From: Halomonas sp. THAF5a
GTDB taxonomy: Bacteria; Pseudomonadota; Gammaproteobacteria; Pseudomonadales; Halomonadaceae
Length of the DNA stretch: 64,000 bases
Assembly: GCF_009363755.1 (NCBI RefSeq)
Contig: NZ_CP045417.1
Location: 2,356,001-2,420,000, forward strand
Reading direction: 5' to 3'
A program made the position numbers and the translations under genes. Below, in pieces: positions 17,716-26,761 of this stretch (position 1 is its first letter; each line of letters begins with the position of its first letter). The notes beneath the pieces are model-generated. The model saw nothing but the letters and a program-made list of their open reading frames with translations. It did not search any database and was not told the origin of the DNA.

Positions 17716-17903
17716 AACGCGAACGAGTGGAACGGAAGTCTTTCCTGGATCCGGTATGTGGCATGACGATCAGCTTCAAGACCGCCGCCACGGGGAGTGA
17801 ATACCGGGGGCAGCGCTATTACTTCTGCTCAGAGACGTGCCGCGAACAGTTCGAGACGGATCCCGAACGGTACGTTGGTGCGCACCACCAGCTGAATGAC
17901 TGA
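17712..17903 (+). CDS. Short soluble YHS-domain protein
   Basis: 63 aa, almost entirely one YHS domain: DPVCGMTI (Cys15) and YYFCSETCREQF. No membrane segment, unlike the YHS protein at 3052. Likely a small metal-binding or metal-sensing protein associated with the flavoprotein encoded next (inference). GGGGAAA precedes the ATG. Confidence 0.75.
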   Translation: MKRERVERKSFLDPVCGMTISFKTAATGSEYRGQRYYFCSETCREQFETDPERYVGAHHQLND

Positions 17904-17933
17904 GCCGTGGGTGAACGTAGAGGCCCTTCATCC

Positions 17934-19109
17934 ATGACCCAGAACTCGGCCGTCTGCGCTGGCCCCGCGCGGGGCGATACCGTGACCGTAATCGGCGCCG
18001 GCCCCGCCGGGTTGGCCTGCGCCATCGTCCTGGCGCGCGCGGGAAAGCACGTGATCGTGCACGAGCGTCGCCGTCGTGTTGGTGCCCGCTTCCATGGCGA
18101 TTTCCAAGGGCTGGAGAACTGGAGTGACGACATCGATGTGCTCGATGAGCTCGCAAGCACAGGGATCCGGTCCAGCTTCGAGCATCACGCCATCTCGCAA
18201 GTGACGGCCTTCGACGGCTGGGGCGGCCGCCACGAAATTCGCTCTAACCAGCCCCTGTACTACCTGGTCCGCCGGGGATCGGAAACGGGCACCCTGGATC
18301 ACGCCCTGCTTGAGCAGGCCAAGGCCTGTGGTGTGGAGGTGAGGCTGTCGTCCCCCGTCAAGAACACACACGGCTCCACCGTAGAGGCCAAGGGACCAAT
18401 GTTCGCCAACGTCATGGCGGTGGGCTACCTGTTCGAGACCGCCATGCCGGACGGCCAGTGGGCCTGCTTCAGCGACCACCTGGCGCCAGGCGGCTATGCC
18501 TACCTGCTGGTGCAGGGCGGACAGGGTACCGTCGCCACCTGTCTGTTCAGGGAGTTCACGCGCAATAACAAGTGCCTGACACGCACGATCGCATTCTTTA
18601 CCGAGCAGGCCGGGCTGGACATGCGCAAGGCGCGTCCCTTCGGTGGCGTCGGTAACTATGGACCGCCCTGCCGGGGCGAGCACGAGGGGCGTCTGCTGGT
18701 GGGCGAGCAGGCGGGCTTTCAGGATGCGCTGGCGGGCTTTGGCATGCGTTACGCCCTGCGCTCGGGCGTTTTGGCCGCGCACAGCCTGCTGGAGGGTCGC
18801 GATTACGAATCGCTATGGCAGCGCTCGCTGCTGCCGGCGATCCGCCAGGGCATCAGCAACCGGCTGCTGTACACCAAGGCCGGAGACCGCGGGCGGCGGG
18901 CCATGTTTCGCCGAATGGCCAGGCGCGATGCGCGCCCAATGCTCGCCAAGCTTTACCACCCAAGCCTGCTGGGTCGGATCCTGTACCCGTTCGCGAGGCG
19001 TCAGGCGCGCATCCCTCAGCACGATCCCGACTGCTGCGACACCACCTGTACCTGCCTGCGCTGCCTGTGCCAGCGCCACGTCAGCTCGGGGACACTCGCA
19101 GCGCGCTAG
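17934..19109 (+). CDS. FAD-dependent oxidoreductase of the geranylgeranyl-reductase-like class
   Basis: 391 aa. Dinucleotide-binding motif VIGAGPAGLACAIVLARAGKHVIVHERR at the N-terminus and the second FAD motif around LLVGEQAGFQDALAGFGMRYALRSG. The C-terminus is Cys-rich (DCCDTTCTCLRCLC), an unusual metal or disulfide cluster. ATG 17934 is chosen with AGAGG upstream; a GTG at 17907 is also in frame. Located between YHS and FabI-like genes; the substrate may be an unsaturated lipid or a thiol/metal partner, undetermined. Confidence 0.75.
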   Translation: MTQNSAVCAGPARGDTVTVIGAGPAGLACAIVLARAGKHVIVHERRRRVGARFHGDFQGLENWSDDIDVLDELASTGIRSSFEHHAISQVTAFDGWGGRHEIRSNQPLYYLVRRGSETGTLDHALLEQAKACGVEVRLSSPVKNTHGSTVEAKGPMFANVMAVGYLFETAMPDGQWACFSDHLAPGGYAYLLVQGGQGTVATCLFREFTRNNKCLTRTIAFFTEQAGLDMRKARPFGGVGNYGPPCRGEHEGRLLVGEQAGFQDALAGFGMRYALRSGVLAAHSLLEGRDYESLWQRSLLPAIRQGISNRLLYTKAGDRGRRAMFRRMARRDARPMLAKLYHPSLLGRILYPFARRQARIPQHDPDCCDTTCTCLRCLCQRHVSSGTLAAR

Positions 19110-19151
19110 AAGACCTTGGGCATGGGAAACCTAACGTAATGGAGGACGAGC

Positions 19152-19934
19152 ATGGAACACCTCGACTTGAAAGACCGCAAGGGCCTGGTGGTGGGCATCG
19201 CCAACGAAGACAGTCTAGCCTGGTCAGCTGCCCGGCACTTCCGTAATGCCGGTGCGGAACTGGCGATCACCTATCTCAACGACAAGGCACGTCCCCATGT
19301 CGAGCCGCTGGCCCGGAAAGTGGACGCCGGACTGTTTCTCCCCTGTGACGTGACGGTGCCGGGGCAGCTGGAGGCAGTGTTCGAGGAGATCCGTCAGCGC
19401 TGGGGGCGACTGGATTTCTTCCTGCATGCCATCGCCTGGGCCCGCAAGGAGGATCTGCACGGGCGACTCACGGACTGCTCGGCCGAGGGCTTCTCCGAAT
19501 CGATGGCCATTTCCTGCCACTCGCTGATTCGCATGGCCCAATTGGCCGAGCCGTTGATGGACCGGGGCGGCAGTCTCATGACGCTGAGCTACTTCGGCGC
19601 CGAGAAGGTCGTCGACCACTACAACGTCATGGGCCCCGTCAAGGCCGCACTGGAGGCCTCGGTACGCTACCTGGCCCATGAGCTTGGCCCTCGCAACATC
19701 CGCGTCAACGCCATCTCTGCAGGAGCGGTGGCAACCCGGGCTGCCTCCGGCATCGAGCATTTCGACGAGCTACTCAACGAGACCGTCAAGCGGGCACCGC
19801 TGCGCCGCACCGTGGACGCCGATGAGGTGGGTCGCACCGCGCTGGTGCTGGCCAGCGACTATGCCACCGGCATTACCGGCGAGGTGCTCCACGTCGATGC
19901 CGGCTTTCATATCGCCGGCATGGTCTTTCACTGA
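19152..19934 (+). CDS. fabI: Enoyl-[acyl-carrier-protein] reductase, FabI type (paralogue)
   Basis: 260-aa short-chain dehydrogenase. FabI-specific features are LVVGIANEDSLAWSAARHF (NADH motif with the long gap typical of FabI), FFLHAIAWA, and the catalytic YFGAEKVVDHYNVMGPVKAALE with both Tyr and the Lys. It reduces trans-2-enoyl-ACP; here it may feed the PHA or lipid block, or be a spare copy tolerant to inhibitors such as triclosan (inference). Its stop overlaps the MFS start (TGATG). Confidence 0.85.
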   Translation: MEHLDLKDRKGLVVGIANEDSLAWSAARHFRNAGAELAITYLNDKARPHVEPLARKVDAGLFLPCDVTVPGQLEAVFEEIRQRWGRLDFFLHAIAWARKEDLHGRLTDCSAEGFSESMAISCHSLIRMAQLAEPLMDRGGSLMTLSYFGAEKVVDHYNVMGPVKAALEASVRYLAHELGPRNIRVNAISAGAVATRAASGIEHFDELLNETVKRAPLRRTVDADEVGRTALVLASDYATGITGEVLHVDAGFHIAGMVFH

Positions 19935-21181
19935 TGGCGGGGGTCCTCAGCAAATCAGGAGCCGGCTTCACGGCTCTGCTCGCCGCCACCTTAGTCGTCT
20001 TCCTCGGCTACGGTACGGTGCTGCCGATTCTGCCGCTGTTCCTCGACCGGGTGCTGGCAGTGACTACCCCCGGGGACGTATCGCTGCACACCGGGCTGCT
20101 GACGGGGGTGTATACGCTGGCCTTGTTCGGCTTTGCCCCACTATGGGGAAGTCTCTCCGACCGCCTGGGCCGTCGGCCCGTCCTGCTATGGGGGCTGGCA
20201 GGGTTTGCACTGGCCATGCTGGGCTTCAGCCTGACTCGAAACCTGCCACTCGCCTATGGGGTACGGGCCCTTGCCGGCGCCTTTGCGGCGGCGGTGATCC
20301 CGGTGGCGTTGGCGCAGGCGGCCGAGTGTGACGACCCAACGCGCCGTGCACGGCGTTTTGCCTGGCTCAGTGCCGCCGCCACCTTGGGCTTCTTGTCCGG
20401 CCCCATGCTTAGCGGCTGGCTCGCCAGCATTCCCATGGTGATGCCTCAATCCGACATGGTCCTCGGCGAGCCAGTGGCATGGCCCTTCGTGGTCACGGCG
20501 GGATTTGCTGGTGCAGTGTGGCTGTTGATCTACCATCACGTCCGCGAACAGCCGGCTCACCGCCCGCCTTCCGACACGCATGCCTCCGAGCCGGACTCGA
20601 CTCGAGCAATCGGTGGCTTCCTGACGCTGACGCTGCTGGCGATGCTCGGCCTGGGGGCCTTTGAGGTGGGGCTCAGCCTGCAGGCGAGGCAGTCTATTGG
20701 TCTCGACCCCTTCAGGGTCGGGTTGCTGTTCACGGAGTGCAGCCTGGTGATGCTGGCGGCGCAACTTCTGTGGTCGGCATACCCACCGAAACGCCTCTCT
20801 CCCAGCCATCTGATCGGCGGGTCCTTCCTGTTGATGGCCGTAGGCATTCTTGGCCTCCCGTATGCTTCGAACTTCTGGGGGGCATTCGTCGTGGTCGGGC
20901 TACTTGGCGCGGGATCAGGGCTGCTGGTTCCGCTACTGGCCTATCAGGTCTCCCTGGCCAGCGGGCCGGCACAGGGTGCGGCGCTGGGCAAGCAGACCGC
21001 CTTGGCCAGCCTTGGGCAAGCCGTGGGGTCTGCGGGCGCCGGATTGCTGTTCGCTGGCAGCGCGCTCGGCACCTACTGGGGGCTTGCGATCGTGCTTTTC
21101 GTTACCGCCATCCTCACATTCTTTGTTCACTATCATCCTCGAGTGATAGCACTGGTTAAACACGCACCGCGTCAGAATTAA
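19934..21181 (+). CDS. MFS transporter
   Basis: 415 aa, 12 predicted transmembrane helices. MFS motif A is seen as GSLSDRLGRRPVLL after helix 2, with a central cytoplasmic loop rich in polar residues (about 200-228). One-base overlap with fabI indicates co-translation. The substrate is unknown; drug or metabolite export is typical for this 12-helix class. Confidence 0.8.
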   Translation: MAGVLSKSGAGFTALLAATLVVFLGYGTVLPILPLFLDRVLAVTTPGDVSLHTGLLTGVYTLALFGFAPLWGSLSDRLGRRPVLLWGLAGFALAMLGFSLTRNLPLAYGVRALAGAFAAAVIPVALAQAAECDDPTRRARRFAWLSAAATLGFLSGPMLSGWLASIPMVMPQSDMVLGEPVAWPFVVTAGFAGAVWLLIYHHVREQPAHRPPSDTHASEPDSTRAIGGFLTLTLLAMLGLGAFEVGLSLQARQSIGLDPFRVGLLFTECSLVMLAAQLLWSAYPPKRLSPSHLIGGSFLLMAVGILGLPYASNFWGAFVVVGLLGAGSGLLVPLLAYQVSLASGPAQGAALGKQTALASLGQAVGSAGAGLLFAGSALGTYWGLAIVLFVTAILTFFVHYHPRVIALVKHAPRQN

Positions 21182-21329
21182 TGACAGTATTTCATGGCGG
21201 AAACAGGATTTGGCAACCTGAGTCTGCACACACGCCTCCTGCTTTCTTCGATCTTGATGCATATCAATGGACAGGTAGTATCACTGGTCTAAGGTGAGGG
21301 AGCCGTTTCTCGACAAGTTGTCTGCCACC

Positions 21330-21728
21330 ATGGCCAAGAGCCCACCGACACGCCGCCTCAGTCTTGCCCACGCCTTGTCGTGGCTGCGTATCGGTATAGT
21401 CGCACTGATGCTGCTGGGTCTATTCCTGGTTGCGATTCAGTCCCACGCCCACCACGAGACTGCCTTCCTCCAGGGCAGCCCCCTGGCCGGGCAACACCTC
21501 GAGGCCCCCCAGGAGGCCCCCAGCTGCCACCATGGCCATGGTACGGGTTCTCTCGTCGGTGCCCTGCCGCACGTGACGCAGCAGGACATCAAATTCGCTA
21601 CCGTTCCTCCCTCCTTGGGCGGTATGGACCCGGCGCCTCGGATACTCGCCAGCAGCGGTGTCCCGCAAGCTCTGCCCGACCCTTCTCCGGTTCCCGTCTA
21701 TCTGCTGACACAACGGTTCAGATCCTGA
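21330..21728 (+). CDS. Small secreted or membrane-anchored protein, unknown
   Basis: 132 aa from ATG 21330; a GTG at 21294 would add 12 residues, and neither has a clear ribosome site. A hydrophobic N-terminal segment (about residues 18-36) is followed by a His-rich part (SHAHHETAF, SCHHGHGTG) and a Pro-rich tail ending PVPVYLLTQRFRS. A decayed copy of its 3' half lies at 2522-2680. Position before a Met-rich periplasmic protein and a copper ATPase suggests a copper-related role (inference). Confidence 0.55.
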   Translation: MAKSPPTRRLSLAHALSWLRIGIVALMLLGLFLVAIQSHAHHETAFLQGSPLAGQHLEAPQEAPSCHHGHGTGSLVGALPHVTQQDIKFATVPPSLGGMDPAPRILASSGVPQALPDPSPVPVYLLTQRFRS

Positions 21729-21863
21729 GCCCTGGGTAATTCTCCTCACACCCAGTCGCTGTTACATGTCGGGTCCCGTGTGATTGACCTCTGTGCAGCA
21801 CGTAGCCGAAATAATGTCAGCAAAGGGCCTGAATGGGCCCAACAGCTCGCTAGGAGAAGGATC

Positions 21864-22499
21864 ATGGAAATTCGCAAGCACACTCTCGCTCTCGGACTCG
21901 CCCTGGCACTCGGTGCCAGTGGTAGCGGCATCGCCCTCGCCCAGAGCATGCCGACCAATCAGCCCAATCAGGGTAGCGGCATGACGGGCGGCAGCGGCGG
22001 CCAAGGCGGCATGGGGCCCGGCATGATGAGTGGAATGATGGGCGGCGGCCAGGGCGGCATGGGGCCCGGCATGATGAGTGGAATGATGGGTGGCGGCCAG
22101 GGCGGCATGATGAAAGGCATGATGGGCGGCGGGATGATGCCCTGCCCGATGACGGACGGTGCTGGCATCGGCATGATGCAGGAAATGCTCGAGCCGGAGC
22201 AGCGCGACGAGATGCGCGCACTGATGCAGGAGCACCGCCCCGCCCAGTTCGAACGCATGGGCCGCCTGATGAACCTGCGCGATGACCTGATGGCAGAGAT
22301 GCGCGGCGAGCGCCCCGACCCCGAGGAGGTCCAGGCCCTGCACGGTCGGATGGCCGAGCTTCACGGCGAGATGATGGCCGAGAGAGTGCGTCTGCAAAAT
22401 GCCATGCATGACCTGCTGACCGACGAGCAACGTCAGCAGCTTCAGCAGGCCACCCCCGAGGGTGACGTCGACCCCGAGGACCACGAGGCCCATCACTGA
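21864..22499 (+). CDS. Met-rich periplasmic Spy/CpxP-like protein
   Basis: 211 aa. Signal peptide (about 1-27), a Met/Gly tandem-repeat region (45-88), then a helical domain (about 97-200) resembling the Spy/heavy-metal-resistance fold, with LEPEQRDEMRALMQEHRPAQFERMGRLMNLRDDL and LLTDEQRQQLQQ. The C-terminus is acidic and His-rich. Methionines are likely Cu(I)/Ag(I) ligands. Paralogue at 47113-47733 with a different repeat. GAGAAGG precedes ATG 21864. It lies upstream of the second copper ATPase, separated by a hairpin at 22528. Confidence 0.75.
   Translation: MEIRKHTLALGLALALGASGSGIALAQSMPTNQPNQGSGMTGGSGGQGGMGPGMMSGMMGGGQGGMGPGMMSGMMGGGQGGMMKGMMGGGMMPCPMTDGAGIGMMQEMLEPEQRDEMRALMQEHRPAQFERMGRLMNLRDDLMAEMRGERPDPEEVQALHGRMAELHGEMMAERVRLQNAMHDLLTDEQRQQLQQATPEGDVDPEDHEAHH
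21996..22127 (+). repeat. 48-bp tandem repeat coding Met/Gly motif
   Basis: The 16-residue unit GGQGGMGPGMMSGMMG occurs twice in full, followed by a diverged partial third unit. Copies are nearly identical at DNA level, so copy number may vary between strains. Confidence 0.8.
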
Positions 22500-22527
22500 C
22501 TGGGGGATGTCACAGACTCAGGCAACA

Positions 22528-22549
22528 GGACGGCCATGGTTGGCCGTCC
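22528..22549 (+). other. Hairpin between the Met-rich protein and copper ATPase genes
   Basis: GGACGGCC (22528-22535) pairs with GGCCGTCC (22542-22549) around a six-base loop. No T-run follows, so it is not a classical terminator; it may adjust the ratio or stability of the two parts of the message. Confidence 0.4.
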
Positions 22550-22577
22550 ACTCGGCAACGCCCGCAGGAGACAAGCG

Positions 22578-25124
22578 ATGAGCGATTCGCCCCCCAACAC
22601 GATCACCCTGACGGTCCCCGGCATGGGCAGTGACCACTGTGCCGGCATCGTGCGCAAGACGCTGGAACGCCTCGATGGCGTGGGCGAGATCCAGACCAAT
22701 ATCGCCAACCACCATGTCAGCGTGACCATCGAAGCAGGCGGGCCCGACGGCGACACCTTGAAGGAAGCCGTCGAAGGCGCCGGCTATGACGTGGCCGCCG
22801 TCAGTGGTGGTACCGGCATGCAACAGGTCCGCCTGACCGTTCCCGGCATGGGCTCGGACCACTGCGCCGGCATCATCCGCAGTACCCTGGAGCGGCTCGA
22901 GGGTATCGAATCAATCGACACCAATATCGCCAGCCACCGTGTGGCGGTGACCGTCGCCCGGGATGGCCCCGATGGTGAGGCGATCAAGCGCGCCGTGGAA
23001 GGGGCCGGCTATGATGTGGCCGCCGTGCAGGCCGACGAGGCGGAGGATGCCGACAGCGACGCCGAGATCGAGGAGGCCTATCTTTCCCAGGCCCGCAAGC
23101 GGCTGATCATCGCCGCGGTCCCCACCACCCTGATCATGCTGCTGATGATGCCGCACATGTTCTGGCAGCCGATTCCCGGCTACCTGGCCATCATCGCCGT
23201 GCTGGCCTTCCCGGTGGTGTTTCTCCATGGCGGTATTGCCACCCACAAGTCGACCTGGCGCTCGCTGAAGAACGGCACCTTCAACATGGACGTGCTGATT
23301 TCCATGGGCAGCCTGCCGCCCTACCTGATCGGCCTAGTCGGCTTCGTCTACCCCATGACCTCATTCATCGAGATGGCCGCCACCATCATGACCTTCCACC
23401 TGCTGGGCCGTTACCTGGAGGCACTCGCCAAGGGACGCGCCTCCCAGGCCATCCGCCGCCTGATGACCCTGGGTGCCAAGACAGCACGCGTCGAGCGCGA
23501 TGGCGAGGAAGTCGAGGTGGCGGTGAAGGAGCTGGCCCCGGGCGACATCATGGTCGTGCGCCCCGGCGACAAGATCCCCACCGACGGCGAGGTGGTCGAG
23601 GGCGAGAGCCATCTCGACGAGTCCATCGCCACCGGCGAGTCGATACCGGTCTACAAGAGCACCGGGGACAGCGTGATCGGTGCCACCATCAACAAGGAGG
23701 GACGCTTGCGGGTCAAGGCGACCCGCGTCGGCGGCGATACCTTCCTCGCCCAGGTGGTGCGGCTGATCGACCAGGCTCAGGGCTCGCGGGTACCGATCCA
23801 GGAATTCGCCGATCGCATGACCGGCCGCTTCGTACCGGCGGTGCTGGCCATCGCCCTGGCCAGCCTGATTGCCTGGGCACTGTTCCCGGATGCCCTGCGA
23901 CCGATACTCGACTGGGGTGCGACCTTCCTGCCCTGGGTGAACCCCGAGGCCGCCACGCCGGTGCTGGCGATTCTCGCCGCCATCGCAGTGCTGGTCATCG
24001 CCTGTCCCTGCGCCCTGGGCCTTGCCACCCCCACGGCGCTGATGGTCGGCTCCGGTATCGGTGCCGAGCGTGGCATCCTGATCCGTTCCGGCGAAGCGAT
24101 CCAGACCTTCAAGGACGTCAAGGTGATGGTGCTCGACAAGACCGGAACCATCACCCGCGGCGAACCAAAACTCACCGAGGCCGTCGCCGCCGAAGGCGTC
24201 GACGAAAACCGCCTGCTGACCCTGGCGGCGAGCGTGGAGAACGCCTCGGAGCACCCCATCGCTCGGGCCATCGTCGATGGTGCCCGGGAGCGCGATGTAA
24301 AACCCGGCGAGGTCAGCGAGTTCCGCTCCACCGGCGCCCGTGGCGTGTCGGGCCGGGTCGGCAACGAAAGCGTGCTGATCGGCAATCGCCGGTTGCTGGA
24401 AGAGGAAGGCGTGACCGGCCTCGAGGCCCTGGATGACGCCATGGGCGAGCTCGAGGGCAAGGGCCGCACCGTGGTGATCGTCGCCGCCGACGGCCAGGCG
24501 CTCGGCTTGGTGGCAGTGGCCGACACCCTCAAGCAGGAGTCGGTGGAGGCCATCCGCGGCATGCATGATCTCGGTCTGCACGTGGTGATGATCACCGGCG
24601 ACAATGAACGCGCCGCCCGCGCCGTGGCCGACGAGGTGGGCATCGACGAGGTCCAGGCCGGCGTGCTGCCGGAAGGCAAGGTTGATGCCATCCGCGCGCT
24701 GCAGGAACAACACGGCAACCACGTGGCCATGGTCGGCGACGGCATCAACGACGCCGCAGCACTGAAGCAGGCCAACGTGGGCATCGCCATCGGTGCCGGG
24801 GCCGACGTGGCCATCGAGGCGGCGGACGTGACCCTGGTACGCGGCGAGCTCACCGCCGTGGTGGACGCCATGCACCTCTCGCGTGCCACCTTCGGCAAGA
24901 TCGTCCAGAACCTGATCTGGGCCAGCGCCTATAACGTGGCCGCCATCCCCATCGCCGCCATCGGCCTGTTGCACCCGATGATCGGCGTCATCGCCATGAC
25001 CACCAGCTCCCTCTCGGTGATCGGCAACTCGCTGCTGCTCAAGCGGCGTTACGCCCGTGAGCAGCCCCGCGGAGAGCCTTCCACTGCCACCCCATCGGTC
25101 CAAGCCAAAGGCGACCGCTCATGA
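22578..25124 (+). CDS. Copper P1B-type ATPase with two SDHC-type HMA domains
   Basis: 848-aa Cu(I) exporter. Two N-terminal HMA-like domains carry GMGSDHC (residues 15-21 and 90-96) instead of the usual GMxCxxC, so the first metal cysteine is Ser in both and a His precedes the remaining Cys. The catalytic core is intact: TGES, transmembrane CPC (476-478), DKTGT (Asp520), SEHPIARA, GDGINDAAA. ATG 22578 with GGAG upstream is preferred over an in-frame upstream start lying in the hairpin. The next small gene overlaps by 4 bases. It differs from the HMBD-type ATPase at 4950. Confidence 0.9.
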   Translation: MSDSPPNTITLTVPGMGSDHCAGIVRKTLERLDGVGEIQTNIANHHVSVTIEAGGPDGDTLKEAVEGAGYDVAAVSGGTGMQQVRLTVPGMGSDHCAGIIRSTLERLEGIESIDTNIASHRVAVTVARDGPDGEAIKRAVEGAGYDVAAVQADEAEDADSDAEIEEAYLSQARKRLIIAAVPTTLIMLLMMPHMFWQPIPGYLAIIAVLAFPVVFLHGGIATHKSTWRSLKNGTFNMDVLISMGSLPPYLIGLVGFVYPMTSFIEMAATIMTFHLLGRYLEALAKGRASQAIRRLMTLGAKTARVERDGEEVEVAVKELAPGDIMVVRPGDKIPTDGEVVEGESHLDESIATGESIPVYKSTGDSVIGATINKEGRLRVKATRVGGDTFLAQVVRLIDQAQGSRVPIQEFADRMTGRFVPAVLAIALASLIAWALFPDALRPILDWGATFLPWVNPEAATPVLAILAAIAVLVIACPCALGLATPTALMVGSGIGAERGILIRSGEAIQTFKDVKVMVLDKTGTITRGEPKLTEAVAAEGVDENRLLTLAASVENASEHPIARAIVDGARERDVKPGEVSEFRSTGARGVSGRVGNESVLIGNRRLLEEEGVTGLEALDDAMGELEGKGRTVVIVAADGQALGLVAVADTLKQESVEAIRGMHDLGLHVVMITGDNERAARAVADEVGIDEVQAGVLPEGKVDAIRALQEQHGNHVAMVGDGINDAAALKQANVGIAIGAGADVAIEAADVTLVRGELTAVVDAMHLSRATFGKIVQNLIWASAYNVAAIPIAAIGLLHPMIGVIAMTTSSLSVIGNSLLLKRRYAREQPRGEPSTATPSVQAKGDRS

Positions 25125-25381
25125 AACGACCAGAATCCACCAAGCCCCCCTCGGGAGAGGCCGAATCACAGAAAGAGCCGTCTTCCCCTACCGCGGCACT
25201 CCATAAATGGATGATGACCGCCTGCGTGGTGCTGATGGGAGGCGCCGTGCTGCTGTTCATGTGGGGCGGGCAATCACTGAGCAGCGGCGCCTGGCTGCTG
25301 CTGCCCCTGGCCCTCTGTCTCGGCATGCACTTCCTGATGCACCGTCATGTCGGGCATGATCAGCGCGACCGAGATGAATAG
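25121..25381 (+). CDS. Small membrane protein paired with the copper ATPase (DUF2933-like)
   Basis: 86 aa: a polar N-terminus, two hydrophobic segments (about 31-48 and 55-70) and a Met/His-containing end (MHFLMHRHVGHDQ). It overlaps the ATPase stop by 4 bases (ATGA). It resembles the protein following the first copper ATPase (7388-7642) in layout. The ISPpu12-like element inserted just after its stop codon, leaving the gene whole. Confidence 0.65.
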   Translation: MKRPESTKPPSGEAESQKEPSSPTAALHKWMMTACVVLMGGAVLLFMWGGQSLSSGAWLLLPLALCLGMHFLMHRHVGHDQRDRDE

Positions 25382-25384
25382 CAG

Positions 25385-25392
25385 ATATAAAA
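25385..25392. repeat. Target-site duplication, left copy
   Basis: ATATAAAA directly abuts the left inverted repeat and is repeated exactly at 28765-28772 beyond the right one. Confidence 0.9.
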
Positions 25393-25416
25393 GGGTATAC
25401 GGATTTAATGGTTGAT
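25393..25416 (+). repeat. Left terminal inverted repeat
   Basis: Starts GGGTATACGGATTTAATGG and pairs with 28741-28764 (three mismatches in 24). Confidence 0.88.
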
Positions 25417-25450
25417 GGGGCACCTTCACCCCATCAATCTGATACCACCC

Positions 25451-26740
25451 TCAGATGGTTGATAGATCGACTCCGTAGTTGAGTTCCTCTGCGAAGTCCG
25501 GCAGTCCGTAACCGATGGTTTTCTTGTAGAAAGGAGAGACCTTCGCAGTCGGTGCCTTCTTCTTGTGCTTCGTGGTGTAGAGCATTCGTGCCCGCATCAC
25601 CTCGAAGGAGTAACCGCGCCCTTCACGGTTCTTGTCCTTGGCCAGTCGGTTGATGGACTCCGTGTAAGCGTTGGTGACGGGCATGTCCGTCTCGAAGTAG
25701 GTCATGGTCTCTTCGCGCCAGTTTCCCACTGCCCTGACCAGATCGCTCCAGACTTCCTTTTGGCCCTTCGGGATGGTGGCTATCCACTCGTCCAGGGCGG
25801 CTTCTGCCTGGAGCCGTGTGGTGGCGTCCCAGATGCCGTAGAAGCGCTCCTTGTGCTCGTAGGCGGCCAGCAGTTGCGGGAACGCGCCTGTCCAGGTCTC
25901 CATGATGAGGCGCTCCCGGTCTGAGACTTCGTGAGCGCGTTTCAGCAGGATTTTCCGGTCTCCCTTGAGAGTCCGGCTCTGGGACGGTTTCAGCTCCTTT
26001 CTGAGGCCCTTGCGCACTCTCTCTAGGGCATCGTTGGCCATGCGCACCACATGGAACTTATCGACCACGATACGGGCCTGGGGCAGCACAGCCTTGACCG
26101 CTGCCCGGTAGGGGTTCCACATGTCCATGCTGACGATCTCGACCTTCTGCCGGTCTTTCAGCTTCATCAGGTAGTTGGTCACCACGTCCTGGCGGCGGGT
26201 GGCCAGCAGGTCGAGCAGGGTTCGCTCCTCAATGTTGGTCAGAATGCAGCGGTAGCGCTTGTTCAGGTATAGCTCGTCAATGCCCAGGATGCGGGGCGTC
26301 TCGAAGCGGTGCCAGCGCCCCAGGAACTCGGCGCGGGCGTTGAAGATGTCGCGCACCGTCTTCTCGTCCAGGCCGGTCTGTGCCGCCACAAAGGTGTAGG
26401 GGTGGTTGAAGGATTCCTTCTCCACGTACTCATGCAGCCGCAGTGTCATACGGAATCCGTCCACCATCTCCGGTAGCTGGGGCCTGAATGTTGTCTTGCA
26501 GGCCCGGCAGGTGTATCGGCGGCGGACCACCCAGAGAGTGACCCGCTTGCCGTGGATGGGCAGATCACGATAGGGAACGTCACGCTTGCCGAACCGTACG
26601 AACTCACCCTGCACGCCGCATTCCTCGCAGGCGATGGGATCGGGCACGTCCACCTGGAAGTGCATTTCGTCGTCGGTTGATTTGCAGCCCAGTACTTGGT
26701 ATTGCGGCAGGTGAAGGATGTTGTCGGGAAGTTCGGTCAT
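25451..26740 (-). CDS. tnpA: ISL3-family transposase
   Basis: 429 aa. An N-terminal zinc-finger-like part has CEECG and later CRAC; a DDE catalytic domain follows with Asp in LGIDELYL, Asp in VSMDMWNPYR and Glu in NAYTESINRLAK. Length and motifs fit the ISL3 family. Appears intact. It reads toward the left terminus and is preceded by lspA, 21 bases upstream. Confidence 0.92.
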   Translation of the reverse strand: MTELPDNILHLPQYQVLGCKSTDDEMHFQVDVPDPIACEECGVQGEFVRFGKRDVPYRDLPIHGKRVTLWVVRRRYTCRACKTTFRPQLPEMVDGFRMTLRLHEYVEKESFNHPYTFVAAQTGLDEKTVRDIFNARAEFLGRWHRFETPRILGIDELYLNKRYRCILTNIEERTLLDLLATRRQDVVTNYLMKLKDRQKVEIVSMDMWNPYRAAVKAVLPQARIVVDKFHVVRMANDALERVRKGLRKELKPSQSRTLKGDRKILLKRAHEVSDRERLIMETWTGAFPQLLAAYEHKERFYGIWDATTRLQAEAALDEWIATIPKGQKEVWSDLVRAVGNWREETMTYFETDMPVTNAYTESINRLAKDKNREGRGYSFEVMRARMLYTTKHKKKAPTAKVSPFYKKTIGYGLPDFAEELNYGVDLSTI

Positions 26741-26761
26741 GGTGTTGTATAGGCGTAGGTG

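Noticed and set aside
21746-21790. A third MerR-type promoter before the Met-rich gene at 21864 (ATTGACCTCTGTGCAGC)
   Set aside because: The next plausible -10 is 22 bases away and the dyad seen at 4521 and 47005 is missing.
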